Origin: Turnera subulata
Lineage: Eukaryota > Streptophyta > Magnoliopsida > Malpighiales > Passifloraceae
Reading direction: 5' to 3'
Assembly: GCA_028386065.3 (NCBI GenBank)
Contig: JAKUCV010002895.1
Coordinates: 60,516-124,515, forward strand
DNA length: 64,000 nucleotides
This document shows, piece after piece, positions 11,617-23,635 of the stretch. A program made the position numbers and the translations under genes. The number at the start of each line of letters is the position of its first letter. The stretch's first letter is position 1. The notes under the pieces are model-generated. The model ran no database searches. It was not told the origin of the DNA and saw nothing but the letters and a program-made list of their open reading frames with translations.

Positions 11617-13179
11617 GGGTGCGTTTGCCTCGTGGTACATGTTCCACGCGCGTTGGGACAACAAAATTTTTGGGTTGTTTGCCTCATGGAGCAGAACTAA
11701 TTTGTTGGACACGAGTCCAACACGAGATGGACAAAATGCAAATTTTTTTGTCCGAAGCAAAACCTGAGGCAAGAACATGTCCATAGGGACAGCACTGTTT
11801 CCATCCCAATTTTGTCCCCATCAAAATTTAAAAATGCCCAAAAAACCATGAATATAAAAAAAGAAAAAATCCTCAAAAATCCTCATTCTCCCCTCTCTCC
11901 TTTGCCGACTCCTCTGGTTTTGCTCTGGTTCTCCTTTACCTTTTTTTTTTTTTCTTTTCTTCCTTCTCTTATCTTCCTCTCCTTTCCTCTTCTTTATATT
12001 TTTTTTCCTTAGACATCTCCAAATCTGCAACTACCAGATAACTAGAGAAGAGGAGGAGAGGCGGGGGAGGAGGAGAGGAGGAGGAGGTGGATCTGACGTT
12101 AACGATGGAGGGAGGAGGGGGAGGAGGGAAGGAGAGGAGGCAGAGGCGGGGGCGGGGGCGGGGAGGAGGTGGAGGAGGAGGACCTGGCGTTGATGGCGGT
12201 GGTAAAGATAGATCTGGTTTTGGTAGGGAGGTGGTGGTCGGTGGTGGCGGCGGTGGGGAGGACAAGTGAGAAAGAAGAGGAGATGGAGGAAGGAGACGAT
12301 ACCAGGAAAAAAAAAGATAAAAAACATAAATTAAATGTTAAGTCACATAAGCATAATAAAGAAAATTATAAATTAAATTAATCAAATATTTATGGAAAAA
12401 AATCTTTTTTTTATTGTTATTATTCCTGTTTGTTTTTAAAAATTTCTTATTAATGGATATGTTAGCAAGGAAAGGATATATCTTATTCTTATTGCCCCAT
12501 TGGAATTAAATCAATTAATACTTAATATTTTCCTATCAAATTATATCTACAATAAATATTATTATTAATGGATATATCTCTACAATAAATATTATTCATG
12601 TCAAATTTGTATTGGTTAAGGGTGAGTTCTAAATTAGAAAATGAACATTTAATTTTTCAAATGTTCTATTAATTTTATGTACCTATAAATTATGAATTTG
12701 ATTTGGAAAAATATCTTCTCAATAATTTTGTTAACTTTATATTCAAATTATGATATAGACATTATACATAACAATAAAATTTAAAATATTGATTACAATC
12801 TAAATTGTACATATTAATTATATATTCATCATTTGGTATATGGACCAATTTATTAATTTTAATATTTAAATTATAATCACATTAGAATATTTGTACAGTC
12901 AAAAATAAATTGCTTCATAAAATTACATATGTGGTTTAAAGCTTAAATTTGACTATATTACATACTTAAATAATTTCTACTGCATCAAGGGCAATATTGA
13001 CATTATAGCACTTAGTCCCGTCCAGTGTACAGCTAACCAAACATAATTCGGCAGAACAGTCCCATTCAGTATCCACCATACCAAACACTACATTGGACAG
13101 TACAATTGTCCAGTCCAGTCCAGTCTCGTCCCGTCCAGTCCAATCCAGTCCAGTCCCGTCTAGTGTTCCAAACGCACCC
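11617..13179. mobile_element. Non-autonomous PIF/Harbinger-type DNA transposon
   Basis: The element has 11-bp perfect terminal inverted repeats, GGGTGCGTTTG at 11617-11627 and CAAACGCACCC at 13169-13179, flanked by the 3-bp duplication TAA at 11614-11616 and 13180-13182. A TWA duplication is the hallmark of PIF/Harbinger elements. At 1,563 bp there is no transposase. Inside are a pyrimidine-then-purine-rich GC segment (about 11880-12290), a long AT-rich segment, and CCAGT-type short repeats near the right end (about 13080-13160). Confidence 0.85.
12031..12290. repeat. Purine-rich GGA tract inside the Harbinger-type element
   Basis: Low-complexity G/A-rich DNA (GGAGGAGG runs, GGTGGTGG further right). 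On the opposite strand it opens proline-rich frames of about 98 codons that are products of composition, not genes. Confidence 0.7.
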
Positions 13180-13182
13180 TAA

Positions 13183-15363
13183 AAGAATTCTTTAATACCT
13201 AAGGAGTGACACGGTGGCAATTAACCTATTTATGCCTTTTCCGGATATAATTTCTTTTTTATGGAAGATATAATTCTTATCCTCGTACTTGGATGCTAAA
13301 CGAAGTTCTTATAATTTCTATGCTTCGGTCTACTATTAAATCCGTGATAAACTATTCATCACTATGTTGAAATCGAAGCCATCATTGACTAACACATCAT
13401 AGTAAAAAAAGAAAATTAGTAATAATAGTGGCGGCTACAATCATTCTACTAAAGTAAGAGCTTAATTTTATTTTTTTCTGGTACGTTGATCAAAGTAAGA
13501 AGAGTTTGATTTTAAACAATTAATTTGTTTGTTGATTTTTCTGATTCCTCACTGTACCATACGAAAAGCAGGTGAAGAGATGTTGAAATTTATCAACCCA
13601 AAAGGCCAAAACCAACATGGAATATTTAATGATCAGCAATGGTTGGGCCGCCGGGCAATCATAACGAGTGTTAACAGTAATCAGTATATATCCTTAAAAT
13701 TGGGAAAGTTATATTGACTTTTTTCGGGAGTTAACCAAGGTTGTTTTGACTCTGTGTAGACTGTTGAATACAAAATTAGTGTCGGGCTTTGAATATCAGA
13801 ATAATTGTTTTCCGTCAATTGATAATCATAATGGTCTATAGTGGAGGCTGGGATTGCGTAACTCTAAAACGCATGGTTGAGTGACAGTCAAGAGGACTTT
13901 GTTAAGTTAAATTGCAGGATTCGTCTAAAAAATAATGACAATAGTAAAGAACAGAGCTTGCTCAATTGTACAAGTTTTGATGTAGATTGCATTTTCATAC
14001 AAAAAAGACTCAATATATGAAATTTTTGTAGTAAAATTTTGTATAACAGAATTTGTCGAATAATTAACGACTTTAATACTAGATGTTAGCAAGCCCACCA
14101 CGGAAGTAATATGATCACTTATTGGTTATTAGATGCTACTAAATTTATTCATATCAATTTGTTTTTAAATTTCGTTTGTACATATGTAGTATAGATTTTT
14201 TTTAAAATAATCTTATCAGCCTTTAGAATTGGAGTTGTTTGTGGTTGACGCTTAAGATAATTTTTAACAGAAAACATGCATAGTGCTTTGAGTAATAATC
14301 TGTCGCTTTCAACTTGCGGATCGAAAGGCAATTCTCCTATTTGTCGTAATTGTTTTGATTGGTTTTCTTAATCCTAAAACACGGTTTTCACAAATCAGGA
14401 GGTCACGAGACAATAACTGGAACGAGAAGTCAATAAAATGTCGACAATCTAGGTCCCCAGATGAGGGGCTGCTCCTTCTCTAAGTCGTGTCAAGAAGTGC
14501 CACATAAGCCTCCCGTTGCATCCCTACAAGTTATTATAAAAAAATAAATGAATGAAAGAATATGCTAACTTCACTTCCTTAAGAGCAGCGATTAAATAAC
14601 GAATACTAAGTTTTAAATAATGTTAGGATGTAACCGATATTGATCGGGGCCTGGACCGATGGGCGATAATGATGTTTTTTTTTCTGCCAAAAAAATTAGG
14701 AAATTGTAGCATGCTTATAGTTATGCCGTCGTGAGTAAAACATTTGAAATAAGTGTTTAGGCAATTGCAATTCGTAAAGTACAATTCGTTGTGGCTGGCT
14801 TCCTTTTATTTTAGACCATATTAATTAGCAGTACTATGTTCGTTATTTTTCTGAATGAATTGCTTCTTCTTCATTCGTTTGCGTTTCCCTTTTTCTTCTA
14901 TCTTTCTTTGATTAACTATTATATTTTATTATCAAACAGTTTCCACAAATAGCTGATAATGAAATTATTGTACTACCACATTAGCGGTCAATAGGAGTGG
15001 TTTCCCTGAAACTTCCTCCATATCTTTCTTTTGATAGGGGAATTCCTCCACACTATTATGATTTGATCTTATTATTGATTATTTTTTCCTCTAAAACTGA
15101 ACTTTTCTTCTCCAGTGGTGTCGAAATAATAGGTCCAAGTAATGTGGTCGACCAAATACCAAGCTTTCTCCTTCTTAAACTTCAGGTATATCGATTACGG
15201 ACAGAGAATGGTTATTGAACAAATTTATTGGTTTTGGGGACTCATTTGTCCAAACTTTGTAAGAAAGTTGAAGGACGAGAGAATGTTTATGCATGGAACA
15301 AACTTATTAATTAGTGGATTCATTTGTCAATCGTCAGCTACGATTTTTGGATCAACTTTATGG
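13183..15363. other. AT-rich intergenic DNA
   Basis: No gene recognised. Open frames here are short with no family resemblance. The segment at about 14628-14690 resembles 41211-41265, suggesting two diverged copies of one dispersed repeat. Confidence 0.45.
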
Positions 15364-15371
15364 ATTCGAAA

Positions 15372-16377
15372 TAGGGGTAATCATCGGTCGGTACGGACCG
15401 TATCGAAAATGCAATCGGTATGGCCTTACCGAGTGAGGTGCTATGCCGACGTATTACCGACACTACCTTACTGACCGACCGAATCTACCGAACTGTACAA
15501 ATACCGACGGTATCGGTCGGTAACCGTCACCGACCGACATTGTTATCCATGAATTGATCTTTCCTTTCACGCAAAAGGACAGAGAAGTAGCAATCAAGGC
15601 AAAGTGTCTTCTTAAGCGAGGAACAGAAAGGGAAACAATTATCAACCAATCCATCAATCAACCAAACAAAAGAATCAGAGAGAAATTAGAATCAAACCCA
15701 GCGGCGGAGGAAGATTGAATCAAACCCAGCGGCGGAGGAATAAGCCCAGATGGTCATAATCCGGCGCATGAAGCGCCTCTCCTTGCACCTGAATCCTCTG
15801 GTGGAGGCCTCTCTCCGAGCAGCAGCAGGTGGAGATGGCGGGATGCGCCAAGGCGGCGAGGCTGGAGGTGGACAGGGAGCAGTTGTCGCTGTACATGAGA
15901 GGGAAGCACCGGGAGGAACAGGAGAAGGACCTTCGAAAAGAGGTGTTGGCCAGCTATGGCAGCAGCAGGAAGGAGGAGGCATGGTGTCGCAGCGGAATTG
16001 GAGGTGGAGCCGTGGAGGAGATGGCCGGAGAAGAAGATTAGAGAAAGGTGTGAGGAGGAGGAGTGTGTGTAAGTAGGGGAGAGAAGAAAAGCCTGCTTCG
16101 CGAGGATGGAGGTGAGGAGAGAAGGAGAGGCGAGAGTGAAAACGAAATAGAGTTTTGGGGAAAAATTAAGGGGAAGGGTTTTATATTATGCAGCGGTTCG
16201 GTCGGGTCGGGTATACCGACGGTATGTGGGCACTATCCCGCTTATCTTCCGCATCATGGATCGGTCAGTAATTTACCGATATTTCGGTAGGACCACATAA
16301 ATATTTCGAACCGCTACCGACCGATACCGATCGGTTTGGCACGGCACGGTCAGTTCGAAAAAATTTGCTCACCCCTA
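15372..16377. mobile_element. Non-autonomous hAT-type DNA transposon
   Basis: A 1,006-bp element with termini TAGGGGT and ACCCCTA, flanked by the 8-bp duplication ATTCGAAA (15364-15371 and 16378-16385). An 8-bp duplication with TAGGGGT-type ends is typical of plant hAT elements. Both subterminal regions are packed with GGTCGGT/ACCGACC-type motifs, as expected for transposase binding sites. The middle (about 15700-16060) is GC-rich, includes a 23-bp direct duplication near 15690-15740, and opens short frames that match no family I recognise; it could be a captured host fragment. Confidence 0.85.
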
Positions 16378-16385
16378 ATTCGAAA

Positions 16386-17449
16386 GTTAGGGGTCCTATT
16401 ACTTGTATTAAAGGTTTATTTTGGTGTAAGGAAAGAAAAAGAAGAACCGACCAGACGGAACAAGTTGGAACGGCTTCTCCTCCGTCTCACGTGTTTGACA
16501 AGAAAGAAGAAACAGTACATTCATTAATTAATTAACATGATTCATCCCACATTTTCTTTTCCTAGTCTAATCATCTATCATTTTTTCTGCTTGAAAAGGA
16601 GGATCAAACTGTTTTAAGTTGGAAACTCGAATGTCCTCTTCAGCAACAATCTCTCCTTCTCGAAATTATTGTTGGTGAGTCATCAAACAGAAAATTGTTA
16701 CTATCAGTTTTTTTCCTTTTTGTTTATTTGGTTAATATGAAAACTGTTAGTATCTGTTAATGATGATGACACAGGACTCGCCAACATCTCTACAATTGGG
16801 AAAGAGGAACGCCGGCCCATAAGCGTATATTGGGCCCATCAATTGGGCAGCGGAAGGCCCACACTGTTCTTTCATGTTCCTTTTTCTCACGGATGATACT
16901 GGATTTTTCTTTTTTTCTTTTTTTTTTTTCTGGATGAAATTTATCATAGAAGACTTCCTTTAGCTTTTCAAATCGCGCACAAAAAAGTAAAAAAGAGGAC
17001 AAAACTTCTTACAAATATGATACATGTATAAAATATACTATAATAGGTTGAGTGGGATCAAAGGCTATATTCCCACGAGGCTGGATTCCCATTTCCCACA
17101 ATGTTACCACCAAGTGACATTATCCAGTCAAAAGTCACTTTGCGCCAAAAGAAAGAAATATATTAAGTCACATTTTCAATCCTCTGTTCCAAGCCAAAGT
17201 GGATTCCTCCAACTGCCCTTTTCAATCTATCCGCTTCTGTTTTCCTGTTTCTTTTCAGGTAAAGCAGATCACATTATTTTTATCTTATAAATTCTAAAGA
17301 CATTATAAGTTACTCCTGCAAATCGATGGACATATGAAACTTATGGTGGCAATTGAGGAGTCAGGGACTAGGGAATTAATTAAACCAAAAAACCTTCTCG
17401 TGCAATAACATTTGAGCAGAATTTTTACATTGTACTAGTCCCAATTATT
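16386..17449. other. Intergenic DNA
   Basis: No gene recognised between the hAT-type element and the copia element. There are short AT-rich frames only, plus a T-rich run near 16910-16930. Confidence 0.4.
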
Positions 17450-17454
17450 ATACG

Positions 17455-17659
17455 TATCAACAGATATACTCAAAGGCTAAAGGTTATCTTACTGTATAGG
17501 CTAAGGATTATCCTCTTGTATATGTATTAGATAGATTACGTCTGTTAGAGTTAGAGTTATATGTAAACATATAACTAGGTGTATTTATATCTGTATTCTG
17601 CACATTAATAACATACAAGTGATTACTCCAAACCCTAGTCTATATTCTGATATTCAACT
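17455..17659 (+). repeat. 5' LTR of the copia element
   Basis: A 205-bp direct repeat of 21766-21970 with three mismatches. It begins TATCAACAG and ends ATTCAACT. Confidence 0.92.
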
Positions 17660-17671
17660 TGGTAGCGGAGC
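17660..17671 (+). other. Primer binding site of the copia element
   Basis: TGGTAGCGGAGC directly follows the LTR. It resembles the usual TGGTATCAGAGC complement of initiator tRNA-Met, with two differences. Confidence 0.7.
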
Positions 17672-17708
17672 ATCGATCTCCCAAAATTCTTTTCTTTTCT
17701 TTTTCACC

Positions 17709-20700
17709 ATGGCTGCCGTTCCTGCTGCTGCCAGCCAGATTCCCAACGCCACTCATTATATATCCATCAAGCTCACCAACACTAATTACTTGATTTGGCG
17801 AGCACAAGTCCGGGCCTTTCTTCAAGGTCAAGGACTATGGGGTTATCTTGATGGAACAACCGTGTGTCCCGCAGCCATGGAAGGTGGAAACGTGAACCCT
17901 GCATATACCAAGTGGGTGCAGCAAGACCAGTTGTTGGTTAGTACTCTTTATTCCTCAGTCACTGAGTCTGTTATGCCTTTGATTGTTGATCTTCCTACCT
18001 CAAAGGCCGTCTGGGATACTCTTGCTACCAACTATGCTTCTCCTTCCCAAACTCGCATCATGGAGCTTCATCTCTGTCTCCAACATTTGGTGCAGAAGGA
18101 TGAACCGGTTTCTGATTATTTGTATCGTGCAAAGCACATCTCTGATGGTCTTACTGCTGCAGGGCGACCGTTATCTACTCTTGATTTTAATCTGTATGTC
18201 TTTCGTGGCTTGAAGGCTGAATTTAAGGATCTGGTGACAACCTTGAATGCCAAGCCCGACCCTGTTCCTTTTCAGGAACTCCACAGTCTTCTCATCAGCC
18301 ATGAACTTCTTCATGGTGACACTTTGGCCAAACTGGATATCTCCAATTCTGTTCCAACTCCAGAAGGCAATATTGTGCAAGCACAATCTGCTCCTGTGCG
18401 ACCAGAGGTTTCAGATCCTTCCCCTCGTCAACAGCCACACCATGGCAGGGGTCGAGGTCGCTCTAATCGTGGCCGTGGAGGGTGATATCAGCAGCACCGC
18501 TCCTCCTTCGTTCGTTGTCAGATCTGCAGCGGGTCTAATCACACTGCTTTACAGTGTTATCACCGGGTTTCAGCCCCTTCGGCTCCTCCTGCTGCTTATG
18601 TTTCTCATGTTCCGGTGCCTCCCTCTCCTCATGCATCGTATAATACTCAGGTACCACCATCTCCTTATCAGGGTTATACTATGTGGTATCCAGACAGTGG
18701 GGCCACTAACCATGTCACCCCTGATCTCGCTAGTCTCGGGACTGTTGATGAGTACAAAGGACCGGATCAGCTGCAAGTAGGCAACGGTATGCGCCTCCCC
18801 ATTCAGCATATTGGTTCCCTTACACTTTCTAATCCATCGCATTTTGTTCTTAATCGTGTTTTTCATGTTCCTCAAATCACCAAACCACTCTTGTCTGTTC
18901 AACAGTTTGCGACTGACAATAATGCATTCTTTGAATTTTACCCTACCTTTTTTTGTGCAAAGGACCAGGTTACCAAGAAGGTGCTCCTTTCCGGGCCGAG
19001 CATTGATGGCCTCTATCAAGTTCGTCTCTCCACCCACTCCAAACGTCCGTCAGCATTCCTTTCAACTCGTGTGTCTAGCTCTGTGTGGCATCATCGTTTA
19101 GGCCATCCTCATGATGCTGTTCTTCGTCAAGTTTTAAACCACAATAAACTGCCTGTTTTGGGTGTGTCCAAACCAGTTTCTTGTCAGTCGTGTCCATTAG
19201 GTAAGTCGAGTAGATTACATCTTTCTCTTAGTCACAATAAGGTGTCGCAACCATTGGAGTTGGTTTATAGTGATGTATGGGGTCCTGCCCCTGTTTTATC
19301 TTTAGATGGACACAGATATTTCGTCATCTTTGTGGATGTTTATTCTCGCTTTATTTGGTTCTTTCCTATAGCTCAAAAATCTGATGTTGTTTCTGTTTTC
19401 AATCAATTTCTTCGCACTGTTGAGCGTCAGTTTAATACAAAACTACGTAGTTTACAAACCGATTGGGGAGGGGAATTTCGGCCTGTGAGCACTATTTGTC
19501 AGCATCTAGGTATTATTCATCGTTTGATTTGTCCCCATACCCATGAGCAAAACGGTATGGTAGAACGTCGTAATCGACACATCGTTGAAATTGGGTTATC
19601 TCTTCTTGCTCATTCCAGTCTTCCACAACGTTTTTGGCATCATGCCTTTTCTACCGCAGTTCATCTTATTAATCGATTGCCAACTCGTGTTCTTCACCAT
19701 AAGTCTCCTCATGAACAGTTATTTCATCAAACACCAAACTATGCTTTCCTTAAGGTTTTTGGGTGCTTATGTTTCCCGTTTCTTCGACCATACAATCGTC
19801 ATAAAATGGACTTCCGTTCTGTGCCTTGTGTCTTCTTAGGTTATAGTGGGAAGCATCTAGGTTACAAGTGCTATGACTTTGTTCGTCAACGTTTATATGT
19901 TGCGAGGCATGTTCGTTTTCTTGAGGATGTGTTTCCTTTTCAGCATCCTCCACAATCGTGTCCATCCTCTCCTCCTCTCCCTTGGTCTAGTTTTCCTGTT
20001 GTTCTCCCAAATGAGGCTGTCCCTGCTCCACCGGAAGAGGATGCACCACTTAACCAGCCCGCACCAGCACAACCACCCGCACCTGCTCCCCAACCACCAT
20101 TACACCCTGCTCCTCCTGCTCCAATTTGCACCCATCCCATGCGCACAAGACAAAACCCACAACCCTCCTGTAAACTAAATGATTTTGTCACTTACACTGT
20201 TTCGGCCACCACTATCTTACCTGAACCAACTAGTTTTTCACAAGCCAATAAATATGCTGAATGGCGACAGGCCATGCACAAGGAGATGCAGGCTCTCTAT
20301 CAGAATAAGACATGGGTTCTTGTTCCCCGTCAACCCAACATGAATATTGTGGGATGAAAATGGGTGTTTCGAGCCAAACTTCGGGCTGATGGCTCACTGG
20401 GACGATACAAAGCTCGGCTGGTGGCTAAGGGTTTTCATCAACAGGAGGGTCTTGACTTTGCCGAAACATTCAGCCCAGTAGTCAAGCCAGCAACTATTCG
20501 AATCCTCTTGTCTCTTGCAGTAACACACCACTGGCCGATTCGGCAACTTGATGTTCATAATGCCTTTCTCCATGGCACCCTCACAGAGAATGTGTTCATG
20601 CAACAACCACCAGGTTTTGTTGACTCTCAGTTTCCCAATCACGTCTGCAAATTACAACGATCACTCTATGGCCTTCGGCAGGCACCCCGGGCCTGGTATG

Positions 20701-21791
20701 CTTGTCTAGCTCAATTCTTGACGCAGTATGGTTTCCAGGTTTCTAAGAATGATACATCACTCTTCATCTATCATCATGGTGCTATTTCTATTTATATACT
20801 TATCTATGTTGATGATATCATCATTACGGGTAATAATCCCACAGCCATTCAACAACTTATTATTACTCTTGGGAAACAATTTGCACTACGTGATTTGGGC
20901 TCTCTTAATTACTTCTTGGGTATGGAGGCACACAGGACCAGCCGAGGCTTGTTTTTATCACAGCAAAAATATGCCCACCAGCTTCTAGTGAAGAGTGGCA
21001 TGCAAGATGCCAAACCGATATCGACTCCACTTTGCACTAAGACAGTTCTCACCAAGGAGGACAAACCATTATTTGAAGATAGCAGTAAGTATCGCAGTAT
21101 AGTTGGGGGGCTTCAGTATTTGACAATGACAAGACCAGACATTGCGTTTACAGTTAATAAGCTGTGTCAATTCATGCATGCACCGGCACAAACACACTGG
21201 GCAGCAGTAAAACGACTGTTGCGTTATGTCAAACATACGCTTAATCATGGTATTCTGCTCACGGCTGTTACAAAGCCAGTGCTTCAAGCGTTTGCAGATG
21301 CGGATTGGGCGGGGTCTATCGATGATCGCTGCTCCACCAGTGGTCTTGTTGTCTACTTTGGTCCTAATCTTCTTTGTTGGCGTGCACAAAAGCAAAAGAC
21401 GGTGTCTCGTTCCTCAACCGAGGCGGAATATAAAGCGTTGGCAGATGCATCTGCCGAGCTTGCCTGGGTGTGTTCTTTACTACGTGAATTGCGTGCTCCC
21501 TTTTCCCGTGTTCCTATATTATGGTGTGACAACATTGGTGCCACCTACTTAGCTGCTAATCCCGTATTGCATGCTCGAACGAAACACATCGAGATTGATT
21601 ACCATTTTGTCAGGGAAAAGGTGGCGCAGGGGAGTATCCAAGTTCGTTTCCTTACCAGTGCAGATCAGATAGCAGATGTTTTTACAAAAGCACTTAGTCG
21701 GCAGCGGTTTGAATTCCTAAAAGCCAAGCTTCAGGTTGTTTCCCTACCCTCAGCTTGTGGGGGAGTATCAGCAGATATACTCAAAGGCTAA
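17709..21791 (+). pseudogene. Copia gag-pol frame with two in-frame TGA codons
   Basis: One reading frame runs from the ATG at 17709 to a TAA at 21789-21791, broken only by TGA at 18483-18485 and TGA at 20355-20357. There is no frameshift. The first segment is a UBN2-type gag ending in a GRGRGR-rich tail. After the first TGA come the zinc knuckle (CQICSGSNHTALQC), the protease (DSGA), and integrase with the HHCC finger and DDE core. The second TGA falls just before the conserved KWVF motif that opens the reverse transcriptase, which has YVDD; RNase H follows to the end. The last codons lie inside the 3' LTR. These enzymes would normally copy and insert the element. With two stops this copy should not make a full Pol protein unless stops are read through. 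Confidence 0.88.
21757..21765 (+). other. Polypurine tract of the copia element
   Basis: GTGGGGGAG abuts the 3' LTR at 21766. This supports the LTR boundary at TATCAG and hence the TA start. Confidence 0.8.
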
Positions 21792-21970
21792 AGGTTATCT
21801 TACTGTATAGGCTAAGGATTATCCTTTTGTATATTTATTAGATAGATTACGTCTGTTAGAGTTAGAGTTATATGTAAACATATAACTAGGTGTATTTATA
21901 TCTGTATTCTGCACATTAATAACATACAAGTGATTACTCCAAACCCTAGTCTATATTCTGATATTCAACT
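21766..21970 (+). repeat. 3' LTR of the copia element
   Basis: A 205-bp copy of the 5' LTR with three mismatches. It is followed directly by the ATACG duplication. Confidence 0.92.
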
Positions 21971-22177
21971 ATACGGATATAAAATTCAGCCGGGTGGGTG
22001 AGGCACAGCCAAAGGTAGGTAGACAAGTCTAAATCCAAGCCGGTGAAGAAAATAACAAATGGCTTGAGGGGAACAATGACTTACAGGTTAACTATATACA
22101 CAATCTGTAACTGCAAGCAAGATACAACCGATATAGCTACAATTAAGACTCAAAAAGAGTCAAACACATAGTGGCAG

Positions 22178-22486
22178 TCAAGGTGCAGCGAAAGCATCGT
22201 CAACCCACTTGACGCAGGCCTTCTCATCATCAGTTTTTGACGAAAATAGCATGCCAACGAGACCTTGTAGAGTAGATCTAACCTTGTTCGCCCTCTTCCG
22301 TTGTCTAATCCGCCTCAAGACTTCTTCTTTATCGAGTGTTCCAATGGAATGAGCTGGTTTTAAGTGGACATGGCTACTTACTGTGGTTTCTGTGCTTTCT
22401 TGGTCTTCTTCTTCTTGTTGTTTGTTGTGGCTGATGTTCTCTGCTTTTGAGAGATCAGGCTGGGGTTTTGACACCAAGGGAGACAT
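22178..22486 (-). CDS. Small conserved plant protein of unknown function
   Basis: A single-exon frame of 102 aa from an ATG at 22486. The N-terminal half is polar and acidic (a QQEEEDQESTET stretch) and probably disordered. The C-terminal half has a strongly basic segment, LDKEEVLRRIRQRKRANKVR, then a hydrophobic stretch and an ending rich in W, D and A (KWVDDAFAAP). This pattern resembles a family of roughly 100-aa plant proteins with no assigned function. I base that on recall of the basic motif and the tail, not on a search. No signal peptide or membrane helix is apparent. The copia element sits just beyond its stop codon. Confidence 0.55.
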   Translation of the reverse strand: MSPLVSKPQPDLSKAENISHNKQQEEEDQESTETTVSSHVHLKPAHSIGTLDKEEVLRRIRQRKRANKVRSTLQGLVGMLFSSKTDDEKACVKWVDDAFAAP

Positions 22487-23431
22487 AGTAATTATGTCAA
22501 TATAAGCTTGTGACTAGGGTAATGGACCAATTTAGGAACAGAATAAGGTAACAAAGTAAGTAGGAAAATATGCTAACAATAGACAAACGTAAATTAGATA
22601 CAAATGATTATAGCTTGTCTTGGTGAAAAGGATGTGGATTTGTCATCCCCATTTATACAGGAGGAGATTTGGACATTCTTGGGAGTTGAGGAAATGGTCG
22701 GTGCATGTGTTGGGTTCGAGGTGGTCTGTGTTCTAGGAAATGGTGCATCAGGATGGCAGAATCCAGCTTTCATCTTCAGGAAATTTAAGTCGGTTACAGG
22801 AATCAAGCAAAAAGTTGCTGCAGACTAATTTTTATTTCCCCCCTTGTCTAGTCCTGCGAGTCATACCGGGGGCAATTTTATTTTGTCAATACTAATTCTA
22901 CTGCTGGTGAGGAATCTTGAATTTTTTATTCACTCTTTTCCAGATATATGTAGATGAGTTTAAGTGGTTAAAGATGCCAAGTTATCAACAACTGATCGTC
23001 AGGTCAGTGGTTGAAGAATTTGATTCTTGGAGCTCAAATTGGATCTAAACATAGAAATATTAAGTAGCTTATCTTTTCCCATGTTTTACAATTGTTAAAG
23101 CAAAACGGGTCTGTGTTTGTTAATCTGTTTGCCCACATCTAGTCTCCGGGCCCTGAAGTTGTTTAAGGCTGCATTATACTAGGCCTGTTAATGAGAGAGA
23201 ATGTTGAGATATCCATCATGGGCCTGTATACAATGCATCCAGCTTTGTGCAGTCTTTATGGGCAATCCGCCACCATACGAATCAAGCCTTAATTTTCTGA
23301 TGTTGGAAAACAGAGACTGCATTGTTTCTTGGCGTGGGAAGGGGGGAGGGAATGATCCAGTATATCTTCTTCGTCGGCTTAAAGTTACTTTTAGCCCTTT
23401 TTAAGATGTTGTATATTCAAAAAAAAAAACA
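22487..23431. other. Intergenic DNA upstream of the small gene
   Basis: This probably contains the promoter of the minus-strand gene at 22178-22486. Overlapping short frames at about 22594-22828 on both strands have no family resemblance. Confidence 0.4.
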
Positions 23432-23436
23432 ATTAC

Positions 23437-23635
23437 TGTTATGAATTTGTGTGTTTAATGTAGTGAAATTGTTAAAGAGAAAGAAGATGAAGAAAAAATA
23501 GGAGATAGAGCGGTAAGGAGAAGAGCTCATTCTATGTTCGTTAACTGCATTCAATTAATTGCTTCAGTGTAAGTGAAGATATATATATAGATAGTAGGTA
23601 CAATAGTATTCATCTATAAAACACGTTTTATAACA
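23437..23635 (-). repeat. LTR (3' in element orientation)
   Basis: 199 bp, beginning TGTTATGAA and ending TTTTATAACA. It is paired with 27242-27440. Confidence 0.9.

Larger units (their letters stand above)
17455..21970 (+). mobile_element. Ty1/copia retrotransposon with non-canonical TA...CT LTRs
   Basis: A 4,516-bp element with 205-bp LTRs at both ends. The target duplication ATACG lies at 17450-17454 and 21971-21975. With that duplication, and with the primer site starting directly after the 5' LTR, the LTRs begin TA and end CT instead of TG...CA. The three LTR differences (A/G at LTR position 6, C/T and G/T in the middle) indicate a fairly recent insertion. Non-canonical termini of this TACT class are documented in plants, mainly in copia elements. 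The element lies about 200 bp beyond the stop of the small gene at 22178-22486. Confidence 0.93.

Noticed and set aside
11969..12327. Proline-rich 98-codon frames
   Set aside because: Complement of the GGA-rich tract in the Harbinger-type element.
15142..15474. 110-codon plus-strand frame
   Set aside because: It runs into the hAT-type element, has no family resemblance and no coding-like composition upstream.
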